A stretch of 64,000 nucleotides of DNA from Serinicoccus sediminis (lineage in GTDB: Bacteria > Actinomycetota > Actinomycetes > Actinomycetales > Dermatophilaceae), in the NCBI RefSeq assembly GCF_004153545.1, contig NZ_SDVA01000004.1:62001-126000 (forward strand), in the 5' to 3' direction. This document shows, piece after piece, positions 1 through 8,423 of the stretch. The notes below the pieces were generated by a model, which was given only the letters and a program-made list of their open reading frames with translations, was not told the DNA's origin and did no database searches. Within the stretch, counting starts at the first letter, position 1. The number at the start of each line of letters is the position of its first letter. The translations under genes and the position numbers were made by a program.

Positions 1-20
1 GACTGACCAGGAAGTTCTCA

Positions 21-287
21 GTGGCAAACATCAAGAGCCAGATCAAGCGCGTCAAGACCAACGCGGCCCGCACCGAGCGCAACCGCGCCCACAAGTCCGA
101 GCTGCGCACGTTCATGCGCAAGTTCCGCGAGGCCGCCGACAGCGGTGACACCGGCAAGGCCCAGGACGCGCTGCACGCCGCGTCCCGCAAGCTGGACAAG
201 GCGGTCACCAAGGGCGTCATCCACCAGAACCAGGCCGCCAACAAGAAGTCGGCGATGGCCAAGCGCTTCAACGCGCTCGGCGGCTGA
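21..287 (+). CDS. rpsT: 30S ribosomal protein S20
   Basis: S20 binds 16S rRNA early in small-subunit assembly. The 88-residue product starts [10 protein letters not shown] and is Lys/Arg/Ala-rich with the helical pattern and the C-terminal AxKRFNAL-type ending of the bacterial family; its length is normal. The GTG start at 21 is preceded by AGGAAG at 9-14, six bases away, which fixes the start. The gene stands alone and is followed by a strong hairpin at 313-342. Identification is secure. Confidence 0.97.
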   Translation: MANIKSQIKRVKTNAARTERNRAHKSELRTFMRKFREAADSGDTGKAQDALHAASRKLDKAVTKGVIHQNQAANKKSAMAKRFNALGG

Positions 288-312
288 GCACAGCCCGCCG
301 CAGCACGGCACC

Positions 313-342
313 GGGCGTCCACCCCCACCGGGGTGGGCGCCC
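313..342 (+). terminator. rpsT terminator hairpin
   Basis: A 13-bp stem (313-325 with 330-342, one T-G wobble) closes a CACC loop, 26 bases after the rpsT stop. There is no U tract, as is common for GC-rich actinobacterial terminators. It separates rpsT from the leuS leader region. Confidence 0.75.
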
Positions 343-349
343 GCTGCGC

Positions 350-355
350 TACCAT
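350..355 (+). promoter_or_regulatory. Candidate -10 element of the leuS leader transcript
   Basis: TACCAT fits the actinobacterial TANNNT -10 pattern and lies 9 bases before the ATG of the leader ORF at 365, so the transcript would start at or very near that ATG and be almost leaderless. No convincing -35 is visible. This is inferred from spacing only. Confidence 0.35.
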
Positions 356-364
356 GGCCGCACC

Positions 365-406
365 ATGGCGACCCGCTGCGAGCTGCTGCTTACCGGGCCG
401 CGCTGA
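365..406 (+). CDS. Candidate leucine-rich leader peptide upstream of leuS
   Basis: This 13-codon ORF reads MATRCELLLTGPR, with three consecutive Leu codons (CTG CTG CTT at 383-391), and lies 110 bp before leuS. Immediately downstream, 396-403 (GGCCGCGC) can pair perfectly with 426-433, and an 8-bp hairpin follows at 434-455. CTGCT in the Leu codons can also pair with AGCAG just after the stop. A leader peptide rich in the cognate amino acid before a hairpin and an aminoacyl-tRNA synthetase gene is the classical layout of ribosome-mediated attenuation. The exact alternative fold is not worked out, and a longer overlapping ORF starts at 354, so translation is unproven. Confidence 0.5.
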   Translation: MATRCELLLTGPR

Positions 407-433
407 GCAGACGACATACCTGCGAGCGCGGCC

Positions 434-455
434 AGCCCCTCCTGCGTGAGGGGCT
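434..455 (+). terminator. Candidate attenuator hairpin before leuS
   Basis: AGCCCCTC at 434-441 pairs perfectly with GAGGGGCT at 448-455 across a six-base loop, followed by TTCGT. It lies 28 bases after the leader ORF stop and 60 bases before the leuS start. It would act as the leucine-sensitive terminator if the leader ORF is translated. Confidence 0.5.
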
Positions 456-515
456 TTCGTATGCACCGGGCACGGTGAGCACGCACCCGCAGCGAGAACG
501 AGACGAGGGCAGACG

Positions 516-3443
516 ATGAGCGAGCGCATCCCGCAGCACCGCTACACCGCCGAGCTGGCCGGCCAGATCGAGCGCCGCTGGCAGGACCGGTGGGAGCAGG
601 ACGACACCTTCGCCTCGGCCAACCCGGCCGGCCCGTGGGCGGCGCCGGACGACCCGCGCCTGGCGCAGGGGCGCGAGCACCGGGTGGTCATGGACATGTT
701 CCCCTACCCCTCCGGCGCGGGCATGCACGTCGGGCACCCGCTGGGTTACGTCGCGACCGACGTCCACGCCCGGTTCCTGCGGACGACCGGCGCCAACGTC
801 ATGTACGCCATGGGCTTCGACGCCTTCGGCCTGCCCGCCGAGCACTACGCCGTGCAGACCGGCCAGCACCCCCGGGTGACGACCGAGCAGGCGATGGCGA
901 CCTACCGCCGGCAGATGCGGATGATCGGGCTGTCGCACGAACCGCGCCGCACCTTCGCCACCATCGACCCGGACTACGTGCGGTGGACGCAGTGGATCTT
1001 CCAGCGCATCCACGACGCGTGGTACGACCCGCAGGCCGCGCCGCGGGAGGGGTCGGGGCAGGCGGCGCCCGGTCGGGCCCGCCCGATCAGCGAGCTGGTC
1101 GCCGAGCTGTCCGAGGGGACCCGGCAGACCCCGGACGGCCGCCCGTGGGTGGAGCTGTCGGAGGCGGAGCGGGCCCGGGTGCTGGACGGCTACCGGCTGG
1201 CCTACGTCTCGGCGGCCCCGGTCAACTGGTGCCCCGGCCTGGGGACGGTCCTGGCCAACGAGGAGGTCACTGCCGACGGTCGGTCCGAGCGGGGCGACTT
1301 CCCGGTCTTCAAGCGCAACCTGTCGCAGTGGATGATGCGGATCACCGCGTATGCCGACCGCCTCACCGACGACCTCGACCGGCTGGACTGGCCGGAGCGG
1401 GTGCGGCTCATGCAGCGCAACTGGATCGGCCGCTCGACCGGCGCGCAGGTCGCCTTCGCGACGACGACCGCCGCGGGGGAGCAGGCCCGGCTGGAGGTCT
1501 TCACCACCCGCCCGGACACCCTGTTCGGTGCGACCTTCATGGTCGTGGCCCCCGAGCACCCGCTGGTCGAGCAGATCGTCCCGGACGCGTGGCCGGCCGG
1601 CACCAAGGACGCGTGGACCGGTGGCGCGCCGACCCCGCGCGAGGCGGTGACGGCATACCAGCGGCAGGCCTCGACCAAGAGCGACGTCGAGCGGCAGACC
1701 GAGGGCAAGGCGAAGTCCGGCGTCTTCAGCGGCGCCTGGGCGACCAACCCGGTCACCGGCGACCAGGTGCCGGTCTTCGTCGCCGACTACGTGCTCATGG
1801 GCTACGGGACCGGCGCGATCATGGCGGTGCCCGGCCAGGACGAGCGCGACTGGGACTTCGCCCGGGCCTACGACCTGCCGGTCGTGCGCACGGTGCAGCC
1901 CACGCCAGGCCACCCCGAGGACCAGGCGTTCACCGGCGAGGGCCCGGCGATCAACTCCGCCAACGACGAGGTCAGCCTGGACGGGCTGGGCGTCGCCGAC
2001 GCCAAGGAGCGCATCATCGGCTGGCTGGAGGAGACCGGTCGCGGGCGCGCGACCGTGACCTACCGGCTGCGGGACTGGCTCTTCAGCCGGCAGCGCTACT
2101 GGGGCGAGCCCTTCCCGGTCGTCTGGGACGAGGACGGCGTCGCCCACGCGGTGCCCGACGACCAGCTGCCGGTGACCCTGCCGGACGTGCCGGACTACGC
2201 GCCGCGCACCTTCGAGGCCGACGACGCCGACTCCGAGCCGGAGGCGCCGCTGGCGCGCGCCGCCGACTGGGTGCACACGACGATGGACCTCGGGGACGGG
2301 CGCGGGCCGGTGCCGGTGCGCCGGGAGACCAACACCATGCCCAACTGGGCCGGGTCGTGCTGGTACTACCTGCGCTACCTGGACCCGGAGAACACCGCGG
2401 CACCGGTCGACCCGGGGGTGGAGGAGTACTGGATCGGCCCGCGGGAGCAGACCGTGCCCGGTGCCCCCGAGGGTGCCGTCGACCCGGGCGGCGTCGACCT
2501 CTACGTCGGCGGGGTGGAGCACGCGGTGCTGCACCTGCTGTACGCCCGCTTCTGGCACAAGGTGCTCTTCGACCTGGGCCACGTGCGCAGCGAGGAGCCG
2601 TTCCGTCGCCTCATCAACCAGGGCATGATCGAGGCCTACGTCTACCGCGACGCCCGGGGCTTCCCGGTCCCCGCGGAGGAGGTCGAGGAGCACACCTCCT
2701 CCGACGGCGGGCCCTCGACCTACACCTGGAACGGGCAGCCGGTCACCCAGGAGTACGGGAAGATGGGCAAGTCGCTCAAGAACGTCGTCACGCCGGACGA
2801 GATGGTCGAGCAGTTCGGCGCCGACACCTTCCGGGTCTACGAGATGAGCATGGGTCCGCTGGAGCAGTACCGGCCGTGGGAGACCCGGGCCGTCGTCGGC
2901 AGCCAGCGCTTCCTGCAGCGCCTGTGGCGCAACGTGGTCGACGAGGACACCGGCGAGCTGACGGTGACCGACGAGGCGCTCAGCCCCGAGCTGGCGAAGG
3001 CGCTGCACCGGACCATCGACGCCGTGGGCTCGGACTACGCGGCGCTGCGCACCAACACCGCGGTCGCGCGGATGATCGAGCTCAACAACCTGCTGACCAA
3101 GCTGGACGCCGTGCCGCGCGCCGCCGTGGAGCCGCTGGTGCAGATGGTGGGCCCGGTCGCCCCGCACCTGGCGGCCGAGCTCTGGGAGCGGCTCGGGCAC
3201 GAGGACCTGACCTACGCGCCGTTCCCGCAGGCCGACCCGGCCCTGCTGGTGGAGGACACGGTGACCGCGGTGGTGCAGGTCAAGGGCAAGGTGCGCGACC
3301 GGCTGGACGTCGCGGCCGACATCTCCGAGGCCGACCTCGAGGCGCTGGCGCTGGGCAGCGAGAAGGTCCAGCGCTTCCTCGACGGGGCGCCGGTGCGCAA
3401 GGTCGTCGTGCGGGCCCCGAGCCTGGTCAACATCGTCGTGTGA
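516..3443 (+). CDS. leuS: Leucyl-tRNA synthetase
   Basis: This cytoplasmic class Ia synthetase charges tRNA-Leu. The 975-residue product has [12 protein letters not shown] at 63-74 (HIGH signature HVGH), a long CP1 editing region, and KMGKS at 749-753 (KMSKS loop), then the anticodon-binding domain. The length fits high-GC actinobacterial LeuS, which carry a longer insert than E. coli. ATG 516 follows GAGGG at 505-509. The candidate leucine attenuator at 365-455 implies regulation by charged tRNA-Leu. The degV-like gene starts 20 bases after the stop and may be cotranscribed. Confidence 0.98.
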   Translation: MSERIPQHRYTAELAGQIERRWQDRWEQDDTFASANPAGPWAAPDDPRLAQGREHRVVMDMFPYPSGAGMHVGHPLGYVATDVHARFLRTTGANVMYAMGFDAFGLPAEHYAVQTGQHPRVTTEQAMATYRRQMRMIGLSHEPRRTFATIDPDYVRWTQWIFQRIHDAWYDPQAAPREGSGQAAPGRARPISELVAELSEGTRQTPDGRPWVELSEAERARVLDGYRLAYVSAAPVNWCPGLGTVLANEEVTADGRSERGDFPVFKRNLSQWMMRITAYADRLTDDLDRLDWPERVRLMQRNWIGRSTGAQVAFATTTAAGEQARLEVFTTRPDTLFGATFMVVAPEHPLVEQIVPDAWPAGTKDAWTGGAPTPREAVTAYQRQASTKSDVERQTEGKAKSGVFSGAWATNPVTGDQVPVFVADYVLMGYGTGAIMAVPGQDERDWDFARAYDLPVVRTVQPTPGHPEDQAFTGEGPAINSANDEVSLDGLGVADAKERIIGWLEETGRGRATVTYRLRDWLFSRQRYWGEPFPVVWDEDGVAHAVPDDQLPVTLPDVPDYAPRTFEADDADSEPEAPLARAADWVHTTMDLGDGRGPVPVRRETNTMPNWAGSCWYYLRYLDPENTAAPVDPGVEEYWIGPREQTVPGAPEGAVDPGGVDLYVGGVEHAVLHLLYARFWHKVLFDLGHVRSEEPFRRLINQGMIEAYVYRDARGFPVPAEEVEEHTSSDGGPSTYTWNGQPVTQEYGKMGKSLKNVVTPDEMVEQFGADTFRVYEMSMGPLEQYRPWETRAVVGSQRFLQRLWRNVVDEDTGELTVTDEALSPELAKALHRTIDAVGSDYAALRTNTAVARMIELNNLLTKLDAVPRAAVEPLVQMVGPVAPHLAAELWERLGHEDLTYAPFPQADPALLVEDTVTAVVQVKGKVRDRLDVAADISEADLEALALGSEKVQRFLDGAPVRKVVVRAPSLVNIVV

Positions 3444-3463
3444 GCCGGCCCCCCCGCTCTGCC

Positions 3464-4324
3464 ATGGAGGTCGCCCTCGTCACCGACAGCGCCAGCTGCC
3501 TCCCGCCGGGGGCGGAGGGGGCGCTGACGGTCGTGCCGTTGCACGTCGTCGTCGCCGGGCGCAGGGGCGACTCGCGCGAGGTCGGCCACGCCGAGGTGGT
3601 CGAGGCGCTGCGCTCCGCCGGGCCCCGGGCCGGGGTCTCGACCAGCCGGGTGTCCCCGGGCGAGTTCGCCGAGGCCTACCGTGAGCTGGTCGCCCGCACC
3701 GGCTGCCGGGCCGTCGTGTCGGTGCACCTGTCGGGTGGGGTGAGCGGGACGGTCGAGGCCGCCCGGCTCGCGGCGGCCGAGGTCGCCGACGAGGTCGACG
3801 TGCGGGTCGTCGACTCCCGCTCGGTCGGTATGGCGCTGGGCTGGGCCGCCCAGGACGCCGCCGCGCTCGCCGCGCAGGGCGGGGACCTGGAGCAGGTCGA
3901 GGAGCTGGTGCACCGCCGGCTGGCGGGGGCCCGGGCCTGGTTCTACGTCGACACGCTGGAGCACCTGCGTCGGGGCGGTCGTCTCGGTCGGTCGCAGGCG
4001 GTCCTCGGGTCGGCGCTCTCGATCAAGCCGCTGCTGACCGTGGTCGAGGGGGAGGTGGTGCTCGCCGAGCGGGTGCGCACCCGCGGCAAGGCCCTCGCGC
4101 GGCTGGAGACGCTGGTCGAGGAGGCGGTCGGGCAGATGCGGGAGACCGGTGGGCGGCCCCGTCTCGCGGTGCACGAGCTGGACGCCCAGGACGCGGCGAC
4201 GGCGCTCGCGGACCGGCTGGCGCAGCGGCTGGACGTCGACCCCGTCGTGCTGCCGGTGGACCCCAGCCTCGGGGTGCACACCGGGCCGGGGACCCTGGGC
4301 GTGGTGGTCGCCGACGCCGGCTGA
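3464..4324 (+). CDS. DegV family fatty-acid-binding protein
   Basis: DegV proteins bind a single fatty acid; in Firmicutes (FakB) they present it to the kinase FakA. The 286-residue product shows the family hallmarks: VTDSASCLP near the N terminus, a TSRVSPGEF lipid-head-group motif around residue 60, VHLSGGVSGT near 86 and VDSRSVGMALG near 115. The ATG at 3464 lies 20 bases after leuS. No FakA partner is visible in the window, so the lipid-binding role is by family only. Confidence 0.9.
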   Translation: MEVALVTDSASCLPPGAEGALTVVPLHVVVAGRRGDSREVGHAEVVEALRSAGPRAGVSTSRVSPGEFAEAYRELVARTGCRAVVSVHLSGGVSGTVEAARLAAAEVADEVDVRVVDSRSVGMALGWAAQDAAALAAQGGDLEQVEELVHRRLAGARAWFYVDTLEHLRRGGRLGRSQAVLGSALSIKPLLTVVEGEVVLAERVRTRGKALARLETLVEEAVGQMRETGGRPRLAVHELDAQDAATALADRLAQRLDVDPVVLPVDPSLGVHTGPGTLGVVVADAG

Positions 4325-4378
4325 CCCGCTGACGTCGGCCGACCTGCTGACGTCAGCCGACCTGCTGGCGTCGTCCAC
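4325..4378. repeat. Three 18-bp tandem repeats between degV-like gene and comEA
   Basis: Three successive 18-mers at 4325, 4343 and 4361 share the pattern CCYGCTGACGTCRGCCGA; the third copy is degenerate. The middle copy contains the palindrome CTGACGTCAG. They directly follow the stop of the upstream gene. They could be a binding-site cluster or a slippage product. Confidence 0.6.
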
Positions 4379-4460
4379 AGCCTCGGCCTGACGGGCGGGC
4401 CGTCCACAGATGCCTCGCGGCCCCTGTCCGGGTGACCCCGCCGTGCCTAGCGTGCCGACC

Positions 4461-5528
4461 ATGGACCCGGGGGAGATCGAGGCCCTGCACCAGGGCAGGC
4501 ACCGCGTGCGGCGTGCAGCGGAGGACGAGTCGCCGGCGCGGTCGGCGCGTCGCGGTGACGAGGAGGAGCGACACCCGCGGGCCGCCGCAGGCCCCGGAGG
4601 TCTGCGCGAGACCGGAAGGGCTGGGGACGCCGAGGGTGCCGGGGACCCCCGAGCTGCCGAGGACGTCGGCGCCGGGGACGACCGAGCTTCCGAGGTGCGG
4701 CTGGTCCCGGTGCCGGGGGCGGGGCGTGCTGCCGCGCTCGGCGTGGGGGCCCGGTCCGTGGGCGGCCTGCTGCTGGTGGCCGTCGTCCTGCTGGTGGTCC
4801 TGGGCGGCCGGTGGTGGTGGGTCGAGCAGCAGGCCACGGCGGTCCCGAGCGTCGCCCCGGCGGAGCAAGGGGGCGTCGCGGGCGAGGGGACTGCTCCGTC
4901 AGGGCCACCGACCGACGAGGGCGCCGGTGAGGCGCCACCGACGGGCGTCCCGGACGGGGCCGGTGGGCCGGCCCCGGCGGAGTCCGGGCAGCCCGAGGGC
5001 AGCGGCGCCGCGCCGTCGGTGGCAGGGACGACGGAGGCCGCCGCGGCCGGGCCGGTCCTGGTGCACGTGGTCGGGCAGGTCGCCGCACCCGGTGTCGTCG
5101 AGCTGCGGGCCGGCTCGCGCGTGGTCGACGCCGTCGACGCGGCGGGAGGTCTCACCGACCGTGCCGACCCCGGGTCGCTCAACATGGCCCGCGTCGTGAC
5201 CGACGGGGAGCAGATCTGGGTGGGAGCGCCCGGTGAGGAGCCTCCCGCCGCGTGGGCCGCGGGGGCACCCGCCGCAGGCGCGTCGCCGGTCGCCACGGGT
5301 GGCCCCGTGCCCGGCACCGAGGCACCGGCGGCCCTGGTCGACCTGAACCGGGCCACCCAGGCCGAGCTCGAGGAGCTTCCGGGCATCGGCCCGGTGACGG
5401 CCGGCCGCATCCTCGCCTGGCGCCAGGAGCACGCCGGGTTCACCACCGTCGAGGAGCTGCTGGAGGTGAGCGGCATCGGCGATCGGACCCTGGAGCAGCT
5501 CGAGCCGCTGGTCACGGTCGGTTCGTGA
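4461..5528 (+). CDS. comEA: ComEA, competence DNA receptor
   Basis: ComEA binds incoming double-stranded DNA outside the membrane and passes it to the ComEC channel. The product (355 residues from ATG 4461) has a charged cytoplasmic N terminus, one membrane segment at about 100-116, a Pro/Gly/Ala/Glu-rich linker, an SLBB domain (VLVHVVGQVAAPGVVEL) and a C-terminal pair of helix-hairpin-helix motifs (VDLNRATQAELEELPGIGP). TAGCGT at 4448-4453 sits seven bases before this ATG, which fits a leaderless start; an in-frame ATG at 4410 would add 17 residues. Its stop overlaps the comEC GTG by four bases (GTGA), so the two genes are translationally coupled. Confidence 0.92.
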   Translation: MDPGEIEALHQGRHRVRRAAEDESPARSARRGDEEERHPRAAAGPGGLRETGRAGDAEGAGDPRAAEDVGAGDDRASEVRLVPVPGAGRAAALGVGARSVGGLLLVAVVLLVVLGGRWWWVEQQATAVPSVAPAEQGGVAGEGTAPSGPPTDEGAGEAPPTGVPDGAGGPAPAESGQPEGSGAAPSVAGTTEAAAAGPVLVHVVGQVAAPGVVELRAGSRVVDAVDAAGGLTDRADPGSLNMARVVTDGEQIWVGAPGEEPPAAWAAGAPAAGASPVATGGPVPGTEAPAALVDLNRATQAELEELPGIGPVTAGRILAWRQEHAGFTTVEELLEVSGIGDRTLEQLEPLVTVGS

Positions 5529-5650
5529 CGCAGCCCAGCCCGGTCGTCGCCTCGCGCCATCGTGGCGGGGGCCAGGAGGGCTGCGGCCAGGGCGGGGGTG
5601 GGCAGCCAGGCCCCGACGGACCGCCGGCGGCCGACCATCACGACCTGGCC

Positions 5651-5722
5651 GACCGCCACGACCCAGACGACCGCCACGACCCAGACGACCGCCAGGACCC
5701 GGACGACCGCCACGACCCCGAC
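5651..5722 (+). repeat. Four 18-bp in-frame repeats in comEC
   Basis: Copies at 5651, 5669, 5687 and 5705 of GACCGCCACGACCCAGAC encode DRHDPD four times. The first two copies are identical; the third and fourth differ by a few bases. The repeats lie in the hydrophilic N-terminal tail before the first membrane segment and are likely to vary in copy number. Confidence 0.8.
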
Positions 5723-6535
5723 GGTGTTGTTCCGGAGGAGGAGAGCCCGCACGACGCACGCCTGTTGCTGCCGGCCGTCGTGGCGTGGGCGGTCCTGGTC
5801 GCCGCCCTGCCCGGACCGAGCTGGCTGCCCGCTGTCGTCGCGGCCGGTGCCCTGGCCCTGGCCTCGGCGGTCCTCGCCAGGCACCGGGTCCGCCGGCGGG
5901 CCGGCGTCGGAGGGAGCATCAGCGTCGGGAGGGCGAGCCCCGTCCTGCTCGTCGTCGCGCTGGTGGCAGCGGCCGTGGGCCTGGTCTGCGGAGCCGCGGC
6001 GCTGCACCTGGCGGCCGCCCGCGCCGGCCCGGTCCAGGGCTGGGCCCAGGAGCGTGCCGTGACCGAGGTCGAGCTGGTCGTCACGACCGAGCCGCGGGTG
6101 GTGGCCCGGGCGGACGAGCGGGACCCCCTCGTCATCCTCGAGGCGCGGGTCGTGAGGGCTTCGGCCCGGGGCGAGACCTCGCGCCCCCGCACCCCTGTGC
6201 TGGTCATCGCCACGGCCGACCAGGGGTGGGACGACGTGGCCTGGCGCAGCCGTCTGCAGGCGGCCGGCCGTTGGGCTCCCGCCGAACAGGGGGACCGCGT
6301 CGTAGCCGTGCTCACGCCCCGCGGGCCGCCCACGACGCTGGACCGGCCGGCAGCCCTGCTGCGGGGCGTCGACCAGGTCAGGGAACGGTTCCGCCGGGCG
6401 GTGGACCCGTTGCCGGTGGATGCCCGCGGACTGGTGCCCGGGCTGGTCATCGGGGACACCTCGCTCACCCCGCCGGACCTGACCCAGGCCATGCGGGACA
6501 CCGGCATGACCCACCTGAGTGCGGTCAGCGGGGTG

Positions 6536-6541
6536 AATGTC
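6536..6541. other. attL core (AATGTC)
   Basis: The left prophage junction. Host comEC sequence continues up to AATGTC and phage sequence (TGTTGAGGG) follows. The same six bases occur at 46982-46987 in the same reading frame. Short cores are typical of large serine integrases, which is the enzyme type found at the right end. Confidence 0.85.
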
Positions 6542-6558
6542 TGTTGAGGGTAGTCGTG

Positions 6559-6798
6559 TCAGCTGGTGAGGCGCGAGGCCCCGCGGCCCCGGCGGGGCAC
6601 GCCGGCGCGTTGCAGGATGTTGCGGACGGCGCCGTGAGAGCGGCCGGTGATCTCGGCGAGCTCGCGCAGGGACCGGCCTGCCTGATACTCGCGGACGATG
6701 TAGGCCTTGACGTCGTCGGGGAGGTTGTGGCCGGGGGCTGCCCAGCGTGCGAGCTCGGGGTCGGGCTCGTGGGTGGAGGTGCGGCCAGGGTAGGGCAC
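6559..6798 (-). CDS. Small helix-turn-helix protein next to attL
   Basis: The 79-residue product has a basic C-terminal half with a resolvase/sigma-like HTH pattern (REYQAGRSLRELAEITGRSHGAVRNIL) ending in GVPRRGRG. Similar small HTH proteins are common in actinobacterial genomes and phages. The GTG start at 6798 has TAGCCT at 6805-6810 on the same strand, six bases upstream, so it may be leaderless with its own promoter. It is the first phage gene inside attL; after excision it would lie beside the integrase gene across attP. It could be a regulator or a recombination directionality factor; neither role is shown. Confidence 0.75.
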   Translation of the reverse strand: MPYPGRTSTHEPDPELARWAAPGHNLPDDVKAYIVREYQAGRSLRELAEITGRSHGAVRNILQRAGVPRRGRGASRLTS

Positions 6799-6841
6799 TC
6801 GTTCAGGCTAGGCTACGAGAGGTCAAAGCCACTCCGGGAGG

Positions 6842-7912
6842 TCAGAATCTGAGCGGCACTGCTGACGCGTTGACTGCGACTGCAGGGTTGTATCCGCAAC
6901 TGCGAAGAAACATCCGTAGCGAGTCCACTGCCAGGTCCGGATGAGCTGTAGGGCCATGTCGAACGCTGCGCAGCGGCAGCCGCGGTGGAAGCGAAGTTTC
7001 GTGCAGCTTCAATTCGACGTAAGGTATAAGGCCAATGGCTGATTTTCTGAAGTTCACACGCACGCCTTCGCGCGATGCAGCTAGATTTGGGGGTCTTTCG
7101 AAAGTCCGACCTAAGGCCTTCATTTTCCGAGCGGCTGCTGCGACCATTTTGTCAGATTCCACATTGAGTGCGTGTTCTATTTCTGCATCGACATCTATCA
7201 ATTTGATAAGTCGCCATTCACGCTCCTCGGAGAACGAGGGATGCTTGAAGCATAGATATTGCTCCCTCAATGCGCGCATTAGGGCCTCCCTTGCCGGCTC
7301 CGGGAGCAGGGCGGACCTCGGGAATCCATCATCGAGGAGCGCTGCCAGGGTGATAAGCCACGTTTCGACGACCTCTGTTACGGCGGCGCGCTGTTGATTT
7401 GGGTCGTAGACAACCTTCTCCAAGGTGGTCTGGTTGGGCAGTCTCAGCCGGCTCACCGAAGGGCGGAGTGAAAGGCCGATGGATACTGGCGCCTGTGAAG
7501 AGCCGTAGCCGCGCCACTGAGAGAGTAAGTCTCCCTCTTCGCAGAAGCAGGCAATGAACGGATGCAGGCCCATGGCTGGCATGTCTACCAGGCCGTGAAG
7601 GTCCGGCAAGTACGACTTTACTTGTTCTGACACGCTGGTCGATGAAGAAACTGCCTCCTGTACCCACTCATCTACTAGACCCGCCGCGTAGGTCAGTTCA
7701 GAAGAGTCATTCAAGAAGCGCGGATCCGACGCCCATATCGACGATGAGGTGATGATCCCCTCTAGGCCGTCCAGGCTCGTGTAATGGTAAAGCAGATCCG
7801 GGTAGTTGGCCCCGTTGTCAAGCCATGCGGCTTTTCGTAACTTTTGGTCTTGTTCGAAGCGTGACAGTAGCGCCACGCCAGTGAATATGCTGGTTCTCCG
7901 TCCGTGCTCCAT
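6842..7912 (-). CDS. DUF2971 family protein, lower-GC prophage cargo
   Basis: The product (356 residues from ATG 7912) matches the DUF2971 pattern: LLYHYTSLDGLEGIITSSSIW followed by NDSSE, then a CFCEEGDLLSQWRGYG block and SEEREWRLI. I know of no firmly established function for the family; it is widespread on mobile elements. Base use differs sharply from its neighbours (32 G/C in the 60 bases from 7081), which points to recent acquisition. It lies beyond the late-operon terminator, near attL, a usual place for lysogenic-conversion or anti-phage cargo. A GTG at 7951 would extend it, but that codon lies in the terminator stem, so 7912 is preferred. Confidence 0.8.
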   Translation of the reverse strand: MEHGRRTSIFTGVALLSRFEQDQKLRKAAWLDNGANYPDLLYHYTSLDGLEGIITSSSIWASDPRFLNDSSELTYAAGLVDEWVQEAVSSSTSVSEQVKSYLPDLHGLVDMPAMGLHPFIACFCEEGDLLSQWRGYGSSQAPVSIGLSLRPSVSRLRLPNQTTLEKVVYDPNQQRAAVTEVVETWLITLAALLDDGFPRSALLPEPAREALMRALREQYLCFKHPSFSEEREWRLIKLIDVDAEIEHALNVESDKMVAAAARKMKALGRTFERPPNLAASREGVRVNFRKSAIGLIPYVELKLHETSLPPRLPLRSVRHGPTAHPDLAVDSLRMFLRSCGYNPAVAVNASAVPLRF

Positions 7913-7940
7913 CGCGCCATCATGCCCTGCTACCTGACGA

Positions 7941-7975
7941 GGCGCCCCCACCCTCGCGTGGAGGGTGGGGGCGCC
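7941..7975. terminator. Late-operon terminator, perfect 15-bp stem
   Basis: Positions 7941-7955 and 7961-7975 are perfect reverse complements around the loop GCGTG. It lies just after the lysis genes on the minus strand and before the DUF2971 gene, so it should stop late transcription and insulate the cargo gene. Confidence 0.85.
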
Positions 7976-7990
7976 GTGGTGCGGGTGCGG

Positions 7991-8065
7991 TCAGGTGGCG
8001 AGGCCGAGGAGGAGGCCGATGAGGAACGCGAAGACGACCCAGGTCCAGGCGTCGAGCCGGTCCAT
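7991..8065 (-). CDS. Tiny single-pass membrane protein after the holin
   Basis: This 24-codon ORF reads MDRLDAWTWVVFAFLIGLLL and ends GLAT, a short head and one membrane helix. It lies four bases downstream of the holin stop and before the late terminator. Position and hydrophobicity suggest an accessory lysis or holin-modulating peptide. It is too short for certainty. Confidence 0.45.
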   Translation of the reverse strand: MDRLDAWTWVVFAFLIGLLLGLAT

Positions 8066-8069
8066 GGGG

Positions 8070-8423
8070 TCAGGTCTGCGCGTGGTCCGCGACGCCGTCG
8101 CCGTCGTGGTCGGTATGCCGGGCGGCCGGCGGTTCGGCGGCCATCCACGACAGGGCCCGGACCCGCTCGAGGAGGGCCTCGACCTGGGGGATGGCCATGA
8201 CCCGGGCGAGGATCGCGGAGACCGCGGTGACGACGGCCGCGGTGCCGAGCAGGGCGACCCGGAGCCAGTCGGGGACGTCGGTGCGGGCGCCGACCTCCTC
8301 GAGCACGATGCGCACGACCTCGGGTACGACGAGGCCGAGGGCGAGGACGGCGGGGACGCCGACCTGCAGGGAGGTGCGGACGACCGCGCGCCACGGGTGG
8401 CGGGTCTGGGTGGCAGTGCTCAT
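8070..8423 (-). CDS. Putative holin
   Basis: The 117-residue product has a short basic N terminus, two hydrophobic segments at roughly 14-40 and 58-80, and a charged tail with an acidic/His stretch (ARHTDHDGDGVADHAQT). Its ATG overlaps the endolysin stop by four bases. Two membrane helices, small size and coupling to the endolysin gene support a holin that lets the endolysin reach the wall. No family-specific motif was recognised. Confidence 0.7.
   Translation of the reverse strand: MSTATQTRHPWRAVVRTSLQVGVPAVLALGLVVPEVVRIVLEEVGARTDVPDWLRVALLGTAAVVTAVSAILARVMAIPQVEALLERVRALSWMAAEPPAARHTDHDGDGVADHAQT

Larger units (their letters stand above)
5525..6547 (+). pseudogene. comEC: ComEC DNA-uptake channel, N-terminal part, split by prophage
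   Basis: ComEC is the polytopic membrane channel that takes single-stranded DNA into the cell. This fragment starts at GTG 5525, overlapping the comEA stop. It has a hydrophilic N-terminal extension with four DRHDPD repeats, three hydrophobic segments around residues 75-155, the OB-like soluble region, and then runs into the conserved MTHLSAVSGVN motif of the competence domain. At codon 340 it leaves the host sequence: AAT GTC is followed by TGT TGA from the prophage, ending the frame at 6547. The remaining 523 codons resume at 46988. Joining the pieces at AATGTC gives HLSAVSGVNVAIVAGG in one frame. Confidence 0.93.

Noticed and set aside
390-3200. 936-residue open frame on the minus strand opposite leuS
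   Set aside because: It is an Arg/Pro/Leu/Val-biased antisense shadow of leuS caused by high GC; no domain, no RBS.
590-3463. Long plus-strand frame joined to the DegV protein
   Set aside because: The part overlapping leuS is a low-complexity frame shadow; only the stretch from ATG 3464 is a protein family match.
6842-7912. Toxin-antitoxin system at the attL end
   Set aside because: DUF2971 gene and the HTH gene are separated, not overlapping, and no toxin family was recognised in either.
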